Below, one piece after another: positions 1-8,313 of a DNA stretch of 64,000 nt (its first letter is position 1; every line of letters starts with the position of its first letter). The notes under the pieces were generated by a model. It saw only the letters and a list, made by a program, of their open reading frames with translations, did no database searches and was not told the origin of the DNA. Position numbers and translations under genes: made by a program. The stretch comes from Micromonospora nigra (GTDB taxonomy: Bacteria > Actinomycetota > Actinomycetes > Mycobacteriales > Micromonosporaceae), in NCBI RefSeq assembly GCF_900091585.1, contig NZ_FMHT01000003.1:186001-250000 (forward strand). Reading direction: 5' to 3'.

Positions 1-2568
1 TCGCGAGCCGAGCGCACGGTGCCGCTGGAGGTCGTCCGCCAGCTCGTTCGCACCGCCCCGCTCACCGACGCCACCCGCGACCGGGTCGGCAGGCTGATCG
101 ACCGGGGTGCCCTGGCCTGGATCGAGGCCGACGACGACGAGGAACGGTGCGCCTCGGTCACCGCCGCGATCGGCGGGGAGTTGCTGGAGCTGGCCGCCCG
201 GGGGCAACTCGTGGTCACGGTCGACGACGTGCACCACGCCGACGTGCCGTCCCTGCGCTGCCTGGACTACGCGGCCCGCCGGGTGGCCGGTCTGGCGGTG
301 CTGATCGTCCTCACCGAGTCGCCCCGCACCCGCCCCTGGCACCCCACCGCCTACGCCGAGCTGATGCAGCCCGCCCGGCTGCGCCGCGTCCGGCTTCCCC
401 TGCTCTCCCCCACCGGGACGTACCGGATCCTGGCCGACCGGGTCGGCGTGCCGGTGGCCCGGACCATCGCCGACGAGGCGCACCGGATCAGCGGCGGCAA
501 CCCCCTGCTGGTGCGGGCGCTGGCCGACGACCACCTGGCTGCCACCGGCCGAACCGACCGACCGGTGGCCGGCGAGGCGTTCCGCGAGGCGGTGCTGAGC
601 TGCCTCTACCGCTGCGACCACCTGGTGCTCACCACCGCCCGGGCCCTCGCCGTGGCCGAGGAGCCGCTGCACGGCCCCCTGATTCCCCACCTCGTCGGAC
701 TGCGCCCCGAGTCGAACCTGCGTGCCGTCGATCCGTCGACCAGTGCCGGCCTGATCACCGGCGGCGGGCTGCGCCACCCGGCGGTCGGGCAGGCCGTGCT
801 CGACGGCATGACCACCGAGGAACGCGCCCGGCTGCACCGTGCCGCCGCCATCCTGCTGCACGCCGACAGTGCGCCGCCGACGCGGATCGCCCCACACCTG
901 GTCGGCACCGACCACCTGAACGAACCCTGGATGGCCCAGACCCTCCTCGACGCCGGCGAACAGCTCATGCTCGACGGCGAGGTGGAAACCGCACGCCGCT
1001 TCCTGCGCCGGGCCAACCGGGACTGCGCGGACGAGTGCCTGCGGGCCCGGATCCGCAGCGCCCTCGCCAGCGCCGAGTGGCGCGTGGACCCGCAGGCCGC
1101 CGTCCCCCACCTGGTGGGAGTCGCCACCGCCGTGCGCGCCGGGCACCTGGGCAGCCGCCAGGCCGCGGGGCCGATCCAGTACCTGCTGTGGCACGGTCAG
1201 GTCGACAGGGCGCGGGAACTCATCCGCCACCTCGACGACCGGGCGGACGGCGTGGACCCGCGCTCCGCGGCGGAACTGCTCGTCACCCGGGGTTGGATGA
1301 CCACCCTCTACCCCGCGGTCGCGGCCTACACCGACCGGGGACCGTTGCCCGTCCGCGACCCGCTGACCCTGGCCCGGGTCAAGCGACGCCTGCAGGGGAT
1401 CACCATGCTGGGCTCCGTGCTCGAACGCGGTGACGCCGCCGTGGTCGAGGACGCCGAACGGGTCCTCACCACCCTCAGGCTGGACGACGAGGCCAGCATC
1501 TGGACGGCCGTCTGCGTCGTCGTCGCGCTGATCTACGCCGACCGGCTGGACCTCGCCGAAGAGTGGTGCCACCGGTTGACGGACACCGCCGCCGACCGTC
1601 GACACCCCACCCCGAGCGCGGTGGTCCGTGCCCTGGCGGCGGCCGTGGCGGCCCGACGCGGCGACCTGCCCCACGCCCGGGATCTCGCCGAGGAGGCGTT
1701 GAACCGGCTCACGCCCAAGGGCTGGGGTGTCTTCATCGGCATCCCGCTCTCCGTGCGCCTGATGGCGCTGACCGGCCTGCACGAGTGGGACGACGCGGCG
1801 CAGTGTCTGCGTACGGCCGTGCCCGCCGCGCTGTTCGAGACCCCCTTCGGCCTGCTCTACCTGCACGCCCGTGGGGGGTACGCGCTGGCCTCCGGCAACC
1901 CGGACGGCGCGTTGGCCGACTTCCAGCTCTGCGGGCAGCTCATGACGGCGTGGCGGCTGGACCTGCCCGCCCTCGTGCCGTGGCGCACCGAGGCAGCCCG
2001 GGCACTGCTGCTGATGGGGCGCCGGCAGCAGGCGGAGAAGCTGATCCGGGAACAGTTGGAACTGCTGCGTCCGATGCACGCACGCTGCCGGGGTGCGGCC
2101 CTACGGGTGCTGGCCTCGACGCAGGAGGGCCCGGAACGGATCCGGCACCTGCGCGGCGCCGTCCGGTTGCTGCGGCAGTGCGGCGACCGGATGGAACTGG
2201 CGCGCGCCCTCACCGACCTCGGTCAGGCGTACCAGCAGGCCGGCGACCTGCGGCAGGCACGCAACGCCTCGCGGGCCGCCCGTACGCTCGCCGAGCAGTG
2301 CAGCGTGCCCGCGCTGCGGCCCGCCGCCCCCGGCCCCCGGGACAGCTCCGTCGAGGCGACCGACGAGACGATGGTTCTGGTGACGGGGCTCAGCGACGCC
2401 GAGTCCCGGGTGGCCACGCTCGCCGCGCAGGGCCACACCAACCGGGAGATCGCCGAAAAGATGTTCCTCACGGTCAGCGCCATCGAACAGCGACTGACCC
2501 GCATCTATCGCAAGTTGGACGTACACTCGCGCAGCGAGTTGGCCGCCAGGCTGCGGCTCACCCCCTAG
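1..2568 (+). CDS. LAL-family (LuxR-type, ATP-binding) transcriptional regulator, 5' end outside window
   Basis: Probable pathway-specific activator of the neighbouring polyketide cluster, acting in the cytoplasm as a DNA-binding protein. The frame is open from base 1. The first residues (SRAERTVPLEVVRQL) align with residues about 60-75 of the second regulator (SRAERGLPFGVLGQL), so roughly 60 N-terminal residues including the Walker A loop lie left of the window, and the GTG at 19 is not the true start. Visible parts are a Walker B-like DDVHHAD at about residues 75-81 of the open frame, a long TPR-like alpha-helical middle, and a C-terminal LuxR helix-turn-helix (about nt 2389-2560) with the family pattern LSDAESRVATLAAQG...NREIAEKM...IEQRLTRIYRKLDV. 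The stop is TAG at 2566-2568, followed by a hairpin. Similar LAL proteins such as PikD activate macrolide clusters; the target promoters are not in this window. Confidence 0.93.
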   Translation, partial: SRAERTVPLEVVRQLVRTAPLTDATRDRVGRLIDRGALAWIEADDDEERCASVTAAIGGELLELAARGQLVVTVDDVHHADVPSLRCLDYAARRVAGLAVLIVLTESPRTRPWHPTAYAELMQPARLRRVRLPLLSPTGTYRILADRVGVPVARTIADEAHRISGGNPLLVRALADDHLAATGRTDRPVAGEAFREAVLSCLYRCDHLVLTTARALAVAEEPLHGPLIPHLVGLRPESNLRAVDPSTSAGLITGGGLRHPAVGQAVLDGMTTEERARLHRAAAILLHADSAPPTRIAPHLVGTDHLNEPWMAQTLLDAGEQLMLDGEVETARRFLRRANRDCADECLRARIRSALASAEWRVDPQAAVPHLVGVATAVRAGHLGSRQAAGPIQYLLWHGQVDRARELIRHLDDRADGVDPRSAAELLVTRGWMTTLYPAVAAYTDRGPLPVRDPLTLARVKRRLQGITMLGSVLERGDAAVVEDAERVLTTLRLDDEASIWTAVCVVVALIYADRLDLAEEWCHRLTDTAADRRHPTPSAVVRALAAAVAARRGDLPHARDLAEEALNRLTPKGWGVFIGIPLSVRLMALTGLHEWDDAAQCLRTAVPAALFETPFGLLYLHARGGYALASGNPDGALADFQLCGQLMTAWRLDLPALVPWRTEAARALLLMGRRQQAEKLIREQLELLRPMHARCRGAALRVLASTQEGPERIRHLRGAVRLLRQCGDRMELARALTDLGQAYQQAGDLRQARNASRAARTLAEQCSVPALRPAAPGPRDSSVEATDETMVLVTGLSDAESRVATLAAQGHTNREIAEKMFLTVSAIEQRLTRIYRKLDVHSRSELAARLRLTP

Positions 2569-2631
2569 TTCGGCGTCCACCTCGTGCCCGCGCGACGCTG
2601 CGCGCGCGAATCCCGCCGGCGGTGTCTCGCT

Positions 2632-2688
2632 CGACCGGGTGCCCCGGGTGCCGACGGCTGCGCCTCGCCCACTCGGGGCACCCGGTCG
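2632..2688 (+). terminator. Hairpin downstream of the first LAL regulator
   Basis: A perfect 15-bp inverted repeat, CGACCGGGTGCCCCG (2632-2646) and its complement (2674-2688), encloses a 27-nt loop. It begins 63 bp after the stop of the upstream regulator. There is no T-run, as is usual for actinobacterial intrinsic terminators. The long loop makes termination likely but not certain; it could also be a processing structure. Confidence 0.5.
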
Positions 2689-2753
2689 TACAGCACACCC
2701 GCCGACCTGGTGGAACCACCCACAGGAACGTCCGCCATCTGTGGTCCAGTTGA

Positions 2754-2759
2754 TTGACA
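2754..2759 (+). promoter_or_regulatory. Possible -35 element in the 552-bp gap before the second LAL regulator
   Basis: The gap 2569-3120 holds no gene I can support. After the hairpin at 2632-2688 there is an exact TTGACA at 2754-2759, in a stretch that is locally less GC-rich (about 2740-2795). No convincing -10 hexamer sits 16-19 bp downstream; the nearest TA-rich piece (TAGACG at 2786) is too far. If this were the promoter, the leader of the regulator gene would be over 300 nt. The rest of the gap (2800-3100) shows no clear repeats or short ORF with a ribosome-binding site. Confidence 0.2.
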
Positions 2760-3105
2760 CACCCTGGCCGCACAGACGACACACATAGACGTATGGGCCG
2801 GCGTGAACACCCCTGACGGCGCGCGGCGCAACCCCTAACGGCCCTCTGGCACCGCACTTTCGGAGTGGAAACCGTGGGGTCTCGTGCCCGTTGTCGCGCA
2901 TCGGGGCCGGTGCCAGACTCCCTGCAACCGGATCCGCGCTGGTGCGTCGCTCCGGTGAGGACATCCAATCCGTCCGGCACGGTGGCCGGTTGTGTCCACC
3001 CCTGTTCGCTGCCAAGACCGTAGCGCGGGTGGTGGTTCCGCCGCCGACCGGCATCCGGGGACGGTGTCGGCCGTGCCGGTCGATCCTGGCGCGGCACCCG
3101 GGTAT

Positions 3106-3113
3106 GGGAGGAG
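3106..3113 (+). promoter_or_regulatory. Ribosome-binding site fixing the GTG start of the second LAL regulator
   Basis: GGGAGGAG at 3106-3113 lies 7 nt before the GTG at 3121. It is a strong match to the anti-Shine-Dalgarno sequence and supports this start over other GTG/ATG codons nearby. Confidence 0.8.
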
Positions 3114-3120
3114 CTGACAG

Positions 3121-5943
3121 GTGCTGGTGCAGCGCGAGGAACAGGTCACCCGGCTACGTACGGCCTTCCGATCCTGTGAGGAGCAGCGACGCGGACAGGT
3201 CGCGCTCGTCACCGGGGCGGTGGGCAGCGGCAAGACCAGTCTGCTTGAGTCGTTCGGCGAGTGGGCGGACACCGCCGGGGGGCGGGTGCTCGCGGCGGCG
3301 GGCTCCCGCGCGGAACGGGGCCTGCCCTTCGGGGTGCTGGGACAGCTGCTGCACAGCGCCCGGCTCGACGACGAGGCGGCGGCGCGGTTGGAGAGCCTGA
3401 TGCGCGACGTCGCCGCCGTACCCCTACCGGAGCCCGGCGGCGACGCGGGTGACGGCTCGGCCGCCGACGACCGGGTCTGGGCCCGCCTGCTGCACGGCCT
3501 GTTCACGACGCTGCTCGACCTCGCCGACCCCGGACCGCTGGTGCTCACCATCGACGACGTGCACCACGCCGACCCGACGTCCCTGCACTGTCTGCTCTAC
3601 GTCGCCCGCCGGCTGCGGCACGCCCCGATCATGGTGCTGCTCGCCGAGGCGTCCGCCCTGCGCCCGCCGCACCCCCTGTTCCGCGCCGAACTGCTCAGCC
3701 AACCGCACTTCTGCCGGATCACGCTCCCGCCGCTGACCGTCGAGGCCATCGCCCGCCTGGTCGACGACGACTCCGGGGCGGCCCGGGAGACCGCCGAACG
3801 CTGCCTCGACATGACCGGCGGCAACCCGCTGCTCACCCGGGCGCTCATCGACGAACGGACGCCCGGCGACAGCGACGACGAGCCCACCGTCGACCTGGCC
3901 TTCGGCGACACGTTCGACCAGGCGGTGCTCGGCTGTCTCTACCGCCACGAGCCGGGTGTCCGTCGCGTCGCCCGGGCGTTGGCGGTGCTCGACCGGCCCG
4001 CCCAGACGGACCTGCTCGGCCAACTGCTGGACATGGTGCCCGAGGCGGCCGTGCCGGCGGTACGGATCCTGCGCACCTCGGGCCTGGTGAAGAACGACCG
4101 GCTGCGTCACCCGCGCATCCTGCGCTCCATCCTGGCCGACATGTGTCCCGAGGAACGGCGCAGGATGCACCGGCGCGCCGCCGAGGCGCTGCACGACCAC
4201 GGGGCCGAGCCGGGAGTCGTCGCCGGGCACCTGGTCGCCGCCGCCTGGTCCGACGCCGCGTGGACGGTGCCGGTGCTCCAGGACGCCGCCGCCCACGCAC
4301 TGGCCTCCGGACGCCCCGACGTCGCCGCCGCCTGCCTGCGCCTGGTCACCGACGCCGACGCCGACGACGCGCGGCGCGGCGCGACCACGGCGATGCTGGT
4401 CAGCGCCCGCTGGCAGGTCAGCCCGCTGACCGTCAACGGTCAGCTCGGCCAGTTGCTGGCCACCACCGGCCCCGACGGACGGCCCACCGCGGCGGCGCTG
4501 GCCACCGTGCCGTACCTGCTCTGGCAGGGGCGGACGGAGGAGGCCGCCGAGCTGATCGACGGCTGCGCCGACGACGAGGACCTGCCCGGCGCCCCGGGGC
4601 GGCTGCCGGTCATGCGGCTGCTGCTCGCCCTCGCCCACCCGGACCGCCTCGCCGCCGTCCGCGAGTCCTCGGCCGCCTGGGGACGGACCGCGACCGCGCC
4701 GACCACCGGGGGCCTGCAACTTCAGGCACTGACGGTGCTCGGCACGGCGCTGACGCCGACGGGCGAGCACGACGCCGTCACCGCCGCCGAACAGCTGCTG
4801 CACCGGCACCACACCGACGACGGGGCTCTGCCGCTGCTGACCGCCCCGCTGCTGGCGCTGTTGTGGTCGGGGCGCGCGGACCGGGTCGCGGTCTGGAGCG
4901 ACCTGCTGCTCGACCGGCCGGCCGCGCGGTACGCCCCGGTGTGGCGGGCCGTCCTGCGGGCACTGCGCGCCGAGGCCGCGCTGCGCCTCGGTGACCTGCC
5001 CGGTGCCGAGGAACACGCCCGGGCGGCGCTGGAGGATCTGCCCGCGCAGGCGTGGGGCGTGGCCGTGGCCGGTCCGCTGGCCACGCTGATCACCTGCGCC
5101 ACCGAGGCCGGCCGGTTCGCCGAGGCCGACCGCTGGCTGGCCCACCCCGTCCCGCCCGGCACCTTCCGTACCCTGCTGGGCCTGCATTACCTGACCGCCC
5201 GCGCCCGGCACCACCTCGCCCTCGGTCGGGCCCACGCGGCCACCACCGACCTGCGCCGCTGCGGCGAGCTGACGCGCGCCTGGGGTGTGGACGTCGCCGG
5301 CGTGGTGCCGTGGCGGCTGGAACTGGCCCGGGTGCAGCTCGGCGTCGGCAACAAGCCGCACGCCACCCAGTTGCTGCAGGAGCAGTTGCGCGTGCCGCAC
5401 GGGGTGGACGACCGCACCCGAGGTCGGACGCTGCGACTGCTCGCCGGCACCGCCGCTCCCGAGCACCGGCGCAAGCTGCTCTCCGAGGCGGTCCACCTGC
5501 TGCAGGCCAGCGGCGACCGGCTGGAACTGGTCCGTGCGCTCGGCGACACCGGGCAGACGCTGCAACGGGCCGGTGACTCGGCGCGGGCCCGGCTGCTGGT
5601 CCGTCGGGCGTACCAGCTCGCCCAGGACTGTGGCGCGTCGGTGCTGGCCCAGCGGCTGGTGCGCCGCGATCCGGGCGGGGACGGGCCCGCGTACCCGGCG
5701 GCGGTGGAGACGCCGGGAATGGAGGACGGGCTCAGCGAGGCCGAACGGCGGGTGGCGGCGCTGGCCGCCCAGGGGCACACCAACCGGCAGATCTCCAGCA
5801 AGCTGTTCATCACGGTGAGCACGGTGGAACAGCACCTCACCCGGGTCTACCGGAAGCTGGACGTCAAGCGCCGCACCGACCTGCCGGCCCGGCTCGTCAC
5901 GCACGCCGAGCCGTTGGCCGAGGAACTCCAGGACGCGTCCTGA
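3121..5943 (+). CDS. LAL-family (LuxR-type, ATP-binding) transcriptional regulator
   Basis: Complete 940-residue regulator, a typical LAL length, and probable activator of the cluster. An N-terminal AAA-type ATPase domain shows Walker A GAVGSGKTS (residues 32-40) and a Walker B-like LTIDDVHHAD (about 142-151). A long helical repeat region follows, rich in short Ala/Leu/Arg motifs. The C-terminal LuxR helix-turn-helix (about 871-932) carries LSEAERRVAALAAQG, NRQISSKL and VYRKLDV. The start is GTG at 3121 behind a strong ribosome-binding site at 3106-3113. It shares its plan with the upstream partial regulator, including DDVHHAD and the RAERxxPxxVxxQL block, so the two are paralogues. It is transcribed toward the minus-strand biosynthetic unit and ends next to a perfect hairpin, leaving the regulators and the biosynthetic operon convergent. 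Which promoters it binds cannot be read from this window. Confidence 0.96.
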   Translation: MLVQREEQVTRLRTAFRSCEEQRRGQVALVTGAVGSGKTSLLESFGEWADTAGGRVLAAAGSRAERGLPFGVLGQLLHSARLDDEAAARLESLMRDVAAVPLPEPGGDAGDGSAADDRVWARLLHGLFTTLLDLADPGPLVLTIDDVHHADPTSLHCLLYVARRLRHAPIMVLLAEASALRPPHPLFRAELLSQPHFCRITLPPLTVEAIARLVDDDSGAARETAERCLDMTGGNPLLTRALIDERTPGDSDDEPTVDLAFGDTFDQAVLGCLYRHEPGVRRVARALAVLDRPAQTDLLGQLLDMVPEAAVPAVRILRTSGLVKNDRLRHPRILRSILADMCPEERRRMHRRAAEALHDHGAEPGVVAGHLVAAAWSDAAWTVPVLQDAAAHALASGRPDVAAACLRLVTDADADDARRGATTAMLVSARWQVSPLTVNGQLGQLLATTGPDGRPTAAALATVPYLLWQGRTEEAAELIDGCADDEDLPGAPGRLPVMRLLLALAHPDRLAAVRESSAAWGRTATAPTTGGLQLQALTVLGTALTPTGEHDAVTAAEQLLHRHHTDDGALPLLTAPLLALLWSGRADRVAVWSDLLLDRPAARYAPVWRAVLRALRAEAALRLGDLPGAEEHARAALEDLPAQAWGVAVAGPLATLITCATEAGRFAEADRWLAHPVPPGTFRTLLGLHYLTARARHHLALGRAHAATTDLRRCGELTRAWGVDVAGVVPWRLELARVQLGVGNKPHATQLLQEQLRVPHGVDDRTRGRTLRLLAGTAAPEHRRKLLSEAVHLLQASGDRLELVRALGDTGQTLQRAGDSARARLLVRRAYQLAQDCGASVLAQRLVRRDPGGDGPAYPAAVETPGMEDGLSEAERRVAALAAQGHTNRQISSKLFITVSTVEQHLTRVYRKLDVKRRTDLPARLVTHAEPLAEELQDAS

Positions 5944-5944
5944 C

Positions 5945-5984
5945 CGACGGGTGCCCCGGCGGACGAGCGCCGGGGCACCCGTCG
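5945..5984. terminator. Perfect hairpin between convergent transcription units
   Basis: CGACGGGTGCCCCGGCG (5945-5961), a 6-nt loop (5962-5967), and the exact complement (5968-5984) give a 17-bp uninterrupted stem that starts 2 nt after the regulator stop codon. It lies about 105 bp beyond the end of the oppositely oriented glycosyltransferase gene and could terminate both strands. There is no U-tract, which is normal for high-GC actinobacteria. Confidence 0.8.
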
Positions 5985-6010
5985 TCCGGGGACGGCCCAC
6001 CTGAGCCGGC

Positions 6011-6038
6011 GACGCCGGCCCGGTCTACTCAGCCGGCG
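6011..6038. repeat. 28-bp direct repeat, copy 1
   Basis: The 28 bases from 6011 recur at 6071-6098 with one mismatch (T/G at repeat position 15). This copy lies in the gap just beyond the glycosyltransferase stop codon; the other covers that stop codon. Confidence 0.75.
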
Positions 6039-6070
6039 ACGCCGCCGATCACCCAGCCGGCGGTGACGCT

Positions 6071-6098
6071 GACGCCGGCCCGGTCGACTCAGCCGGCG
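6071..6098. repeat. 28-bp direct repeat, copy 2, spanning the glycosyltransferase stop codon
   Basis: This is the second copy of the 28-bp unit, offset by exactly 60 bp from the first. It contains the stop codon (6089-6091 on the minus strand) and the last two sense codons, so the extreme 3' end of the gene appears duplicated downstream. Confidence 0.75.
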
Positions 6099-7465
6099 GT
6101 CGACTCGTCGCGCAGCCGCAGCACCACGTCGGCGGCCGTGGAGACCCCGCCGGCCTGCCGCAGCCGCCGGCGCCACAGCGCCGCCCGGTCACGGAACACC
6201 GGTTCCGTGAGCAGCCGGCCCAGCCGGTCCACGATGTCCTCGACGTCGGGGGTGTCGGCATACTCGACGGCCAGGGCGACGCCCGCGTCCACGAACCGCA
6301 CCGCGCCGTCGTGGCAGTCCAACCAGAACGGCATCACCAGTTGCGGCACACCGAACCAGGCCGCCTCGTGCAGGGCGTTGGCGGCGGCGTGGTTGAAGAA
6401 CACCCGCACGTGCGGATGGGCCAGCACCTCCACCTGCGAGGGCAGCCATGCCTCGACGCGCAGGTTCGCCGGCCGGTCGGCGGCCGGGGGCAGGAACCGC
6501 TGCCGGTCGGCGGGCAGCTTCCACAGCACGTGGTGGCGCGGCGCCAGCCGGGCGGCCACCTCGACCAGGGCGGCCACCTGGGCCGGCGACGGTCGCATGA
6601 TGGTGCCGAAGCCGATGTAGACCACCGACTCGTGGGCGTCCAGCCAGCGGCGCAGGTCGGCACCCTCGGGGCTCGGGACGATGTCCCCGGGCACCATGGA
6701 GCCGACCATCCGCAGGGTCGACGGGGCGGTGGCGAACGGGTACTCCAGGCCGAAGACCGTGTACGCCAGCAGCGCCCGGGCCGCCTCGGCGTACCGGGAG
6801 GGAAGCATCTCGTCGTTGACGATCCCGGCGTCGCGGCGGCGCTCGGCGGCGGCGGTGTTGCGGGCCAGCCGGTCGGGCTGCATCAGGATCTTCAACAGTC
6901 CGTCGCGGTGCCGGCCGTTGGCGGCCTGCTGGCTGGGGCTCATGTGCAGCGGCAGGCCGGACAGCGGCGTCGGGTAGGTCGGCGGCAGGTTGTCCTGCAG
7001 GAAGTTCGACGGCGGCACCGAGACGCTGATGACGAACGGGACATCCCGGATGGTCATCGCGTCCATGCCGAACGACGCGAACGAGTCGACCACGGCCAGC
7101 GTCGGCGCCACCTCGTCGACGAGTTCCAGGCAGCGTTCGTACTGCTCGTGCAGGTGGTCGTAGTCGACGGAGGTGTCGACGTAGCTGGCGAAGTTCTCCA
7201 CCCTGGAGCCGGTGGACATCCGCCGGTGGGCCTCGTCGTCCCAGTGCTCGGGCCGGACGTGGAGCCGGGGCGGCCCGAGCGACAGGAAGCGCAGCTCCCC
7301 GTCGCCGGGCAGACCCTCGACGTCGGCGCGGCGCTCGTCGGTGCAGGCGAACCAGACGTCCCGGATGCCCCGCCGTTTCAGTTCACCGGCCAGGGTGAGC
7401 AGCGGGTTGAACAGCCCCGAACTGCCCGAGCAGACGATCAGCAGGGCACCCTCGCCGGCTGCCAC
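6089..7465 (-). CDS. GT-B fold family 1 glycosyltransferase (macrolide/UGT-like)
   Basis: Predicted to move a sugar from a nucleotide-sugar donor onto a hydroxyl of the polyketide, in the cytoplasm, either as a tailoring step or as self-protection. The 458 residues fit the family. The N-terminal Rossmann half has GSSGLFNPLLTLAGELKRRG (about 13-32). The C-terminal half has the UGT-style VVYIGFGT, the WLPSQVEVLAHP block, and an atypical donor loop FNHAAANALHEAAWFGVPQ (about 357-375) followed by MPFWLDCHDGA. In most relatives the loop reads HxGxGS/T and the end reads DQxxNA, so this protein belongs to a divergent subgroup. The GTG start at 7465 is 8 nt after the permease stop, so the two genes are co-transcribed. 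No deoxysugar biosynthesis genes lie in the window, so the sugar is unknown. An inactivating (resistance) transferase is an alternative role. Confidence 0.9.
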   Translation of the reverse strand: MAAGEGALLIVCSGSSGLFNPLLTLAGELKRRGIRDVWFACTDERRADVEGLPGDGELRFLSLGPPRLHVRPEHWDDEAHRRMSTGSRVENFASYVDTSVDYDHLHEQYERCLELVDEVAPTLAVVDSFASFGMDAMTIRDVPFVISVSVPPSNFLQDNLPPTYPTPLSGLPLHMSPSQQAANGRHRDGLLKILMQPDRLARNTAAAERRRDAGIVNDEMLPSRYAEAARALLAYTVFGLEYPFATAPSTLRMVGSMVPGDIVPSPEGADLRRWLDAHESVVYIGFGTIMRPSPAQVAALVEVAARLAPRHHVLWKLPADRQRFLPPAADRPANLRVEAWLPSQVEVLAHPHVRVFFNHAAANALHEAAWFGVPQLVMPFWLDCHDGAVRFVDAGVALAVEYADTPDVEDIVDRLGRLLTEPVFRDRAALWRRRLRQAGGVSTAADVVLRLRDESTAG

Positions 7466-7473
7466 GACGTCGC

Positions 7474-8313
7474 CTAGTCCATCGCCCGGCGCATGAAGCC
7501 CCGGATGCCGATGGTGGCGAACACGACGAACACCCCGGCCAGGACGATCAGGTCCAGCCAGAGCGGCACCGACTCGACGCCCGGCGGGGCGACCAGCGAC
7601 CGGGTGGCCTCGCTGACGTAGGTCAGCGGGTTGAGGGCGCAGACCACCTGGAACCAGGGCAACGCATCCAGTGCCCGCAGCGGGAACTGGGTGGCACCGG
7701 TGAACATCAGCGGCGTCAGGATGACGGTGAACATGATCTGGATGCGGTGCGGCGGCACGAGGGTGCCGAAGGTCAGCCCCATGGCCGCGCCGACCAGCGC
7801 CCCGACCACCAGGACCCCGAGCACCTGGAACACCGTCATCAGCGGCCAGGTGACGCCGAGCATGAGCATGCCGATCGGGATGAGCACGATTCCGGCCACC
7901 AGGCCCCGGATCGCCCCGAAGACGATCTTCTCGAAGGCGACCAGCGGGACGGCCATCGGCGCGAGCAGGCGATCCTCGATCTCCCGGGTGAAGGAGAAGT
8001 CCATCACCATCGGCAGGGCGGTGTTCTCCAGCCCGATCAGGAACGCGTTGAGTGCGATCACGCCCGGCAGCAGCACGTTGGCGAAGTCGTCACTGGCATA
8101 GCCGAGGTCCGCGAGGACCTTGCCGAAGATCAGCAACATGAACAGCGGCTGGAGGAACACCTGGGCGAAGAACGCGCCCAGCTCCCGGCCCGTGACGAAC
8201 AGGTCTCGCCAGAGCACCGCGCGGAAGGTGGCGAGTTGGTCCATCACCGGCACCGAGGTGGGCGTGGCGGCCGGCGACGGCGTCGACGGGGCGGCGGGGG
8301 CGGTGACGCTCAC
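7474..8313 (-). CDS. ABC-2 type transporter permease (DrrB-like)
   Basis: Membrane half of a two-gene exporter that probably pumps the polyketide or its glycoside out of the cell. The 279 residues begin with a Pro/Ala/Thr-rich cytoplasmic tail (about 1-25), followed by about six hydrophobic segments: AQVFLQPLFMLLIFGKVL, VLLPGVIALNAFLIGL, an Ile/Val/Gly-rich segment near 130-152, a Val/Gly/Ala-rich one near 158-182, a segment around TVILTPLMFTGATQFPL, and a last one near 250-272. The phrase ALNPLTYVSEATRSL after the fifth segment is characteristic of ABC-2 permeases of antibiotic exporters. The GTG start overlaps the ATPase stop by 4 nt (GTGA), showing translational coupling; AAGGGA lies upstream as ribosome-binding site. 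The product ends in a basic stretch (RGFMRRAMD). Confidence 0.93.
   Translation of the reverse strand: MSVTAPAAPSTPSPAATPTSVPVMDQLATFRAVLWRDLFVTGRELGAFFAQVFLQPLFMLLIFGKVLADLGYASDDFANVLLPGVIALNAFLIGLENTALPMVMDFSFTREIEDRLLAPMAVPLVAFEKIVFGAIRGLVAGIVLIPIGMLMLGVTWPLMTVFQVLGVLVVGALVGAAMGLTFGTLVPPHRIQIMFTVILTPLMFTGATQFPLRALDALPWFQVVCALNPLTYVSEATRSLVAPPGVESVPLWLDLIVLAGVFVVFATIGIRGFMRRAMD

Noticed and set aside
19..21. GTG at 19 as the true start of the first regulator.
   Set aside because: The frame is open to base 1, and the preceding residues align with an internal part of the paralogue after its Walker A motif, so the gene begins outside the window.
2835..3551. Minus-strand ORFs covering the gap between the two regulators (also 2101-3054 and 2558-3097).
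   Set aside because: They have Ser/Arg/Pro-rich composition, overlap both regulator genes antisense, and show no recognisable domain or ribosome-binding site.
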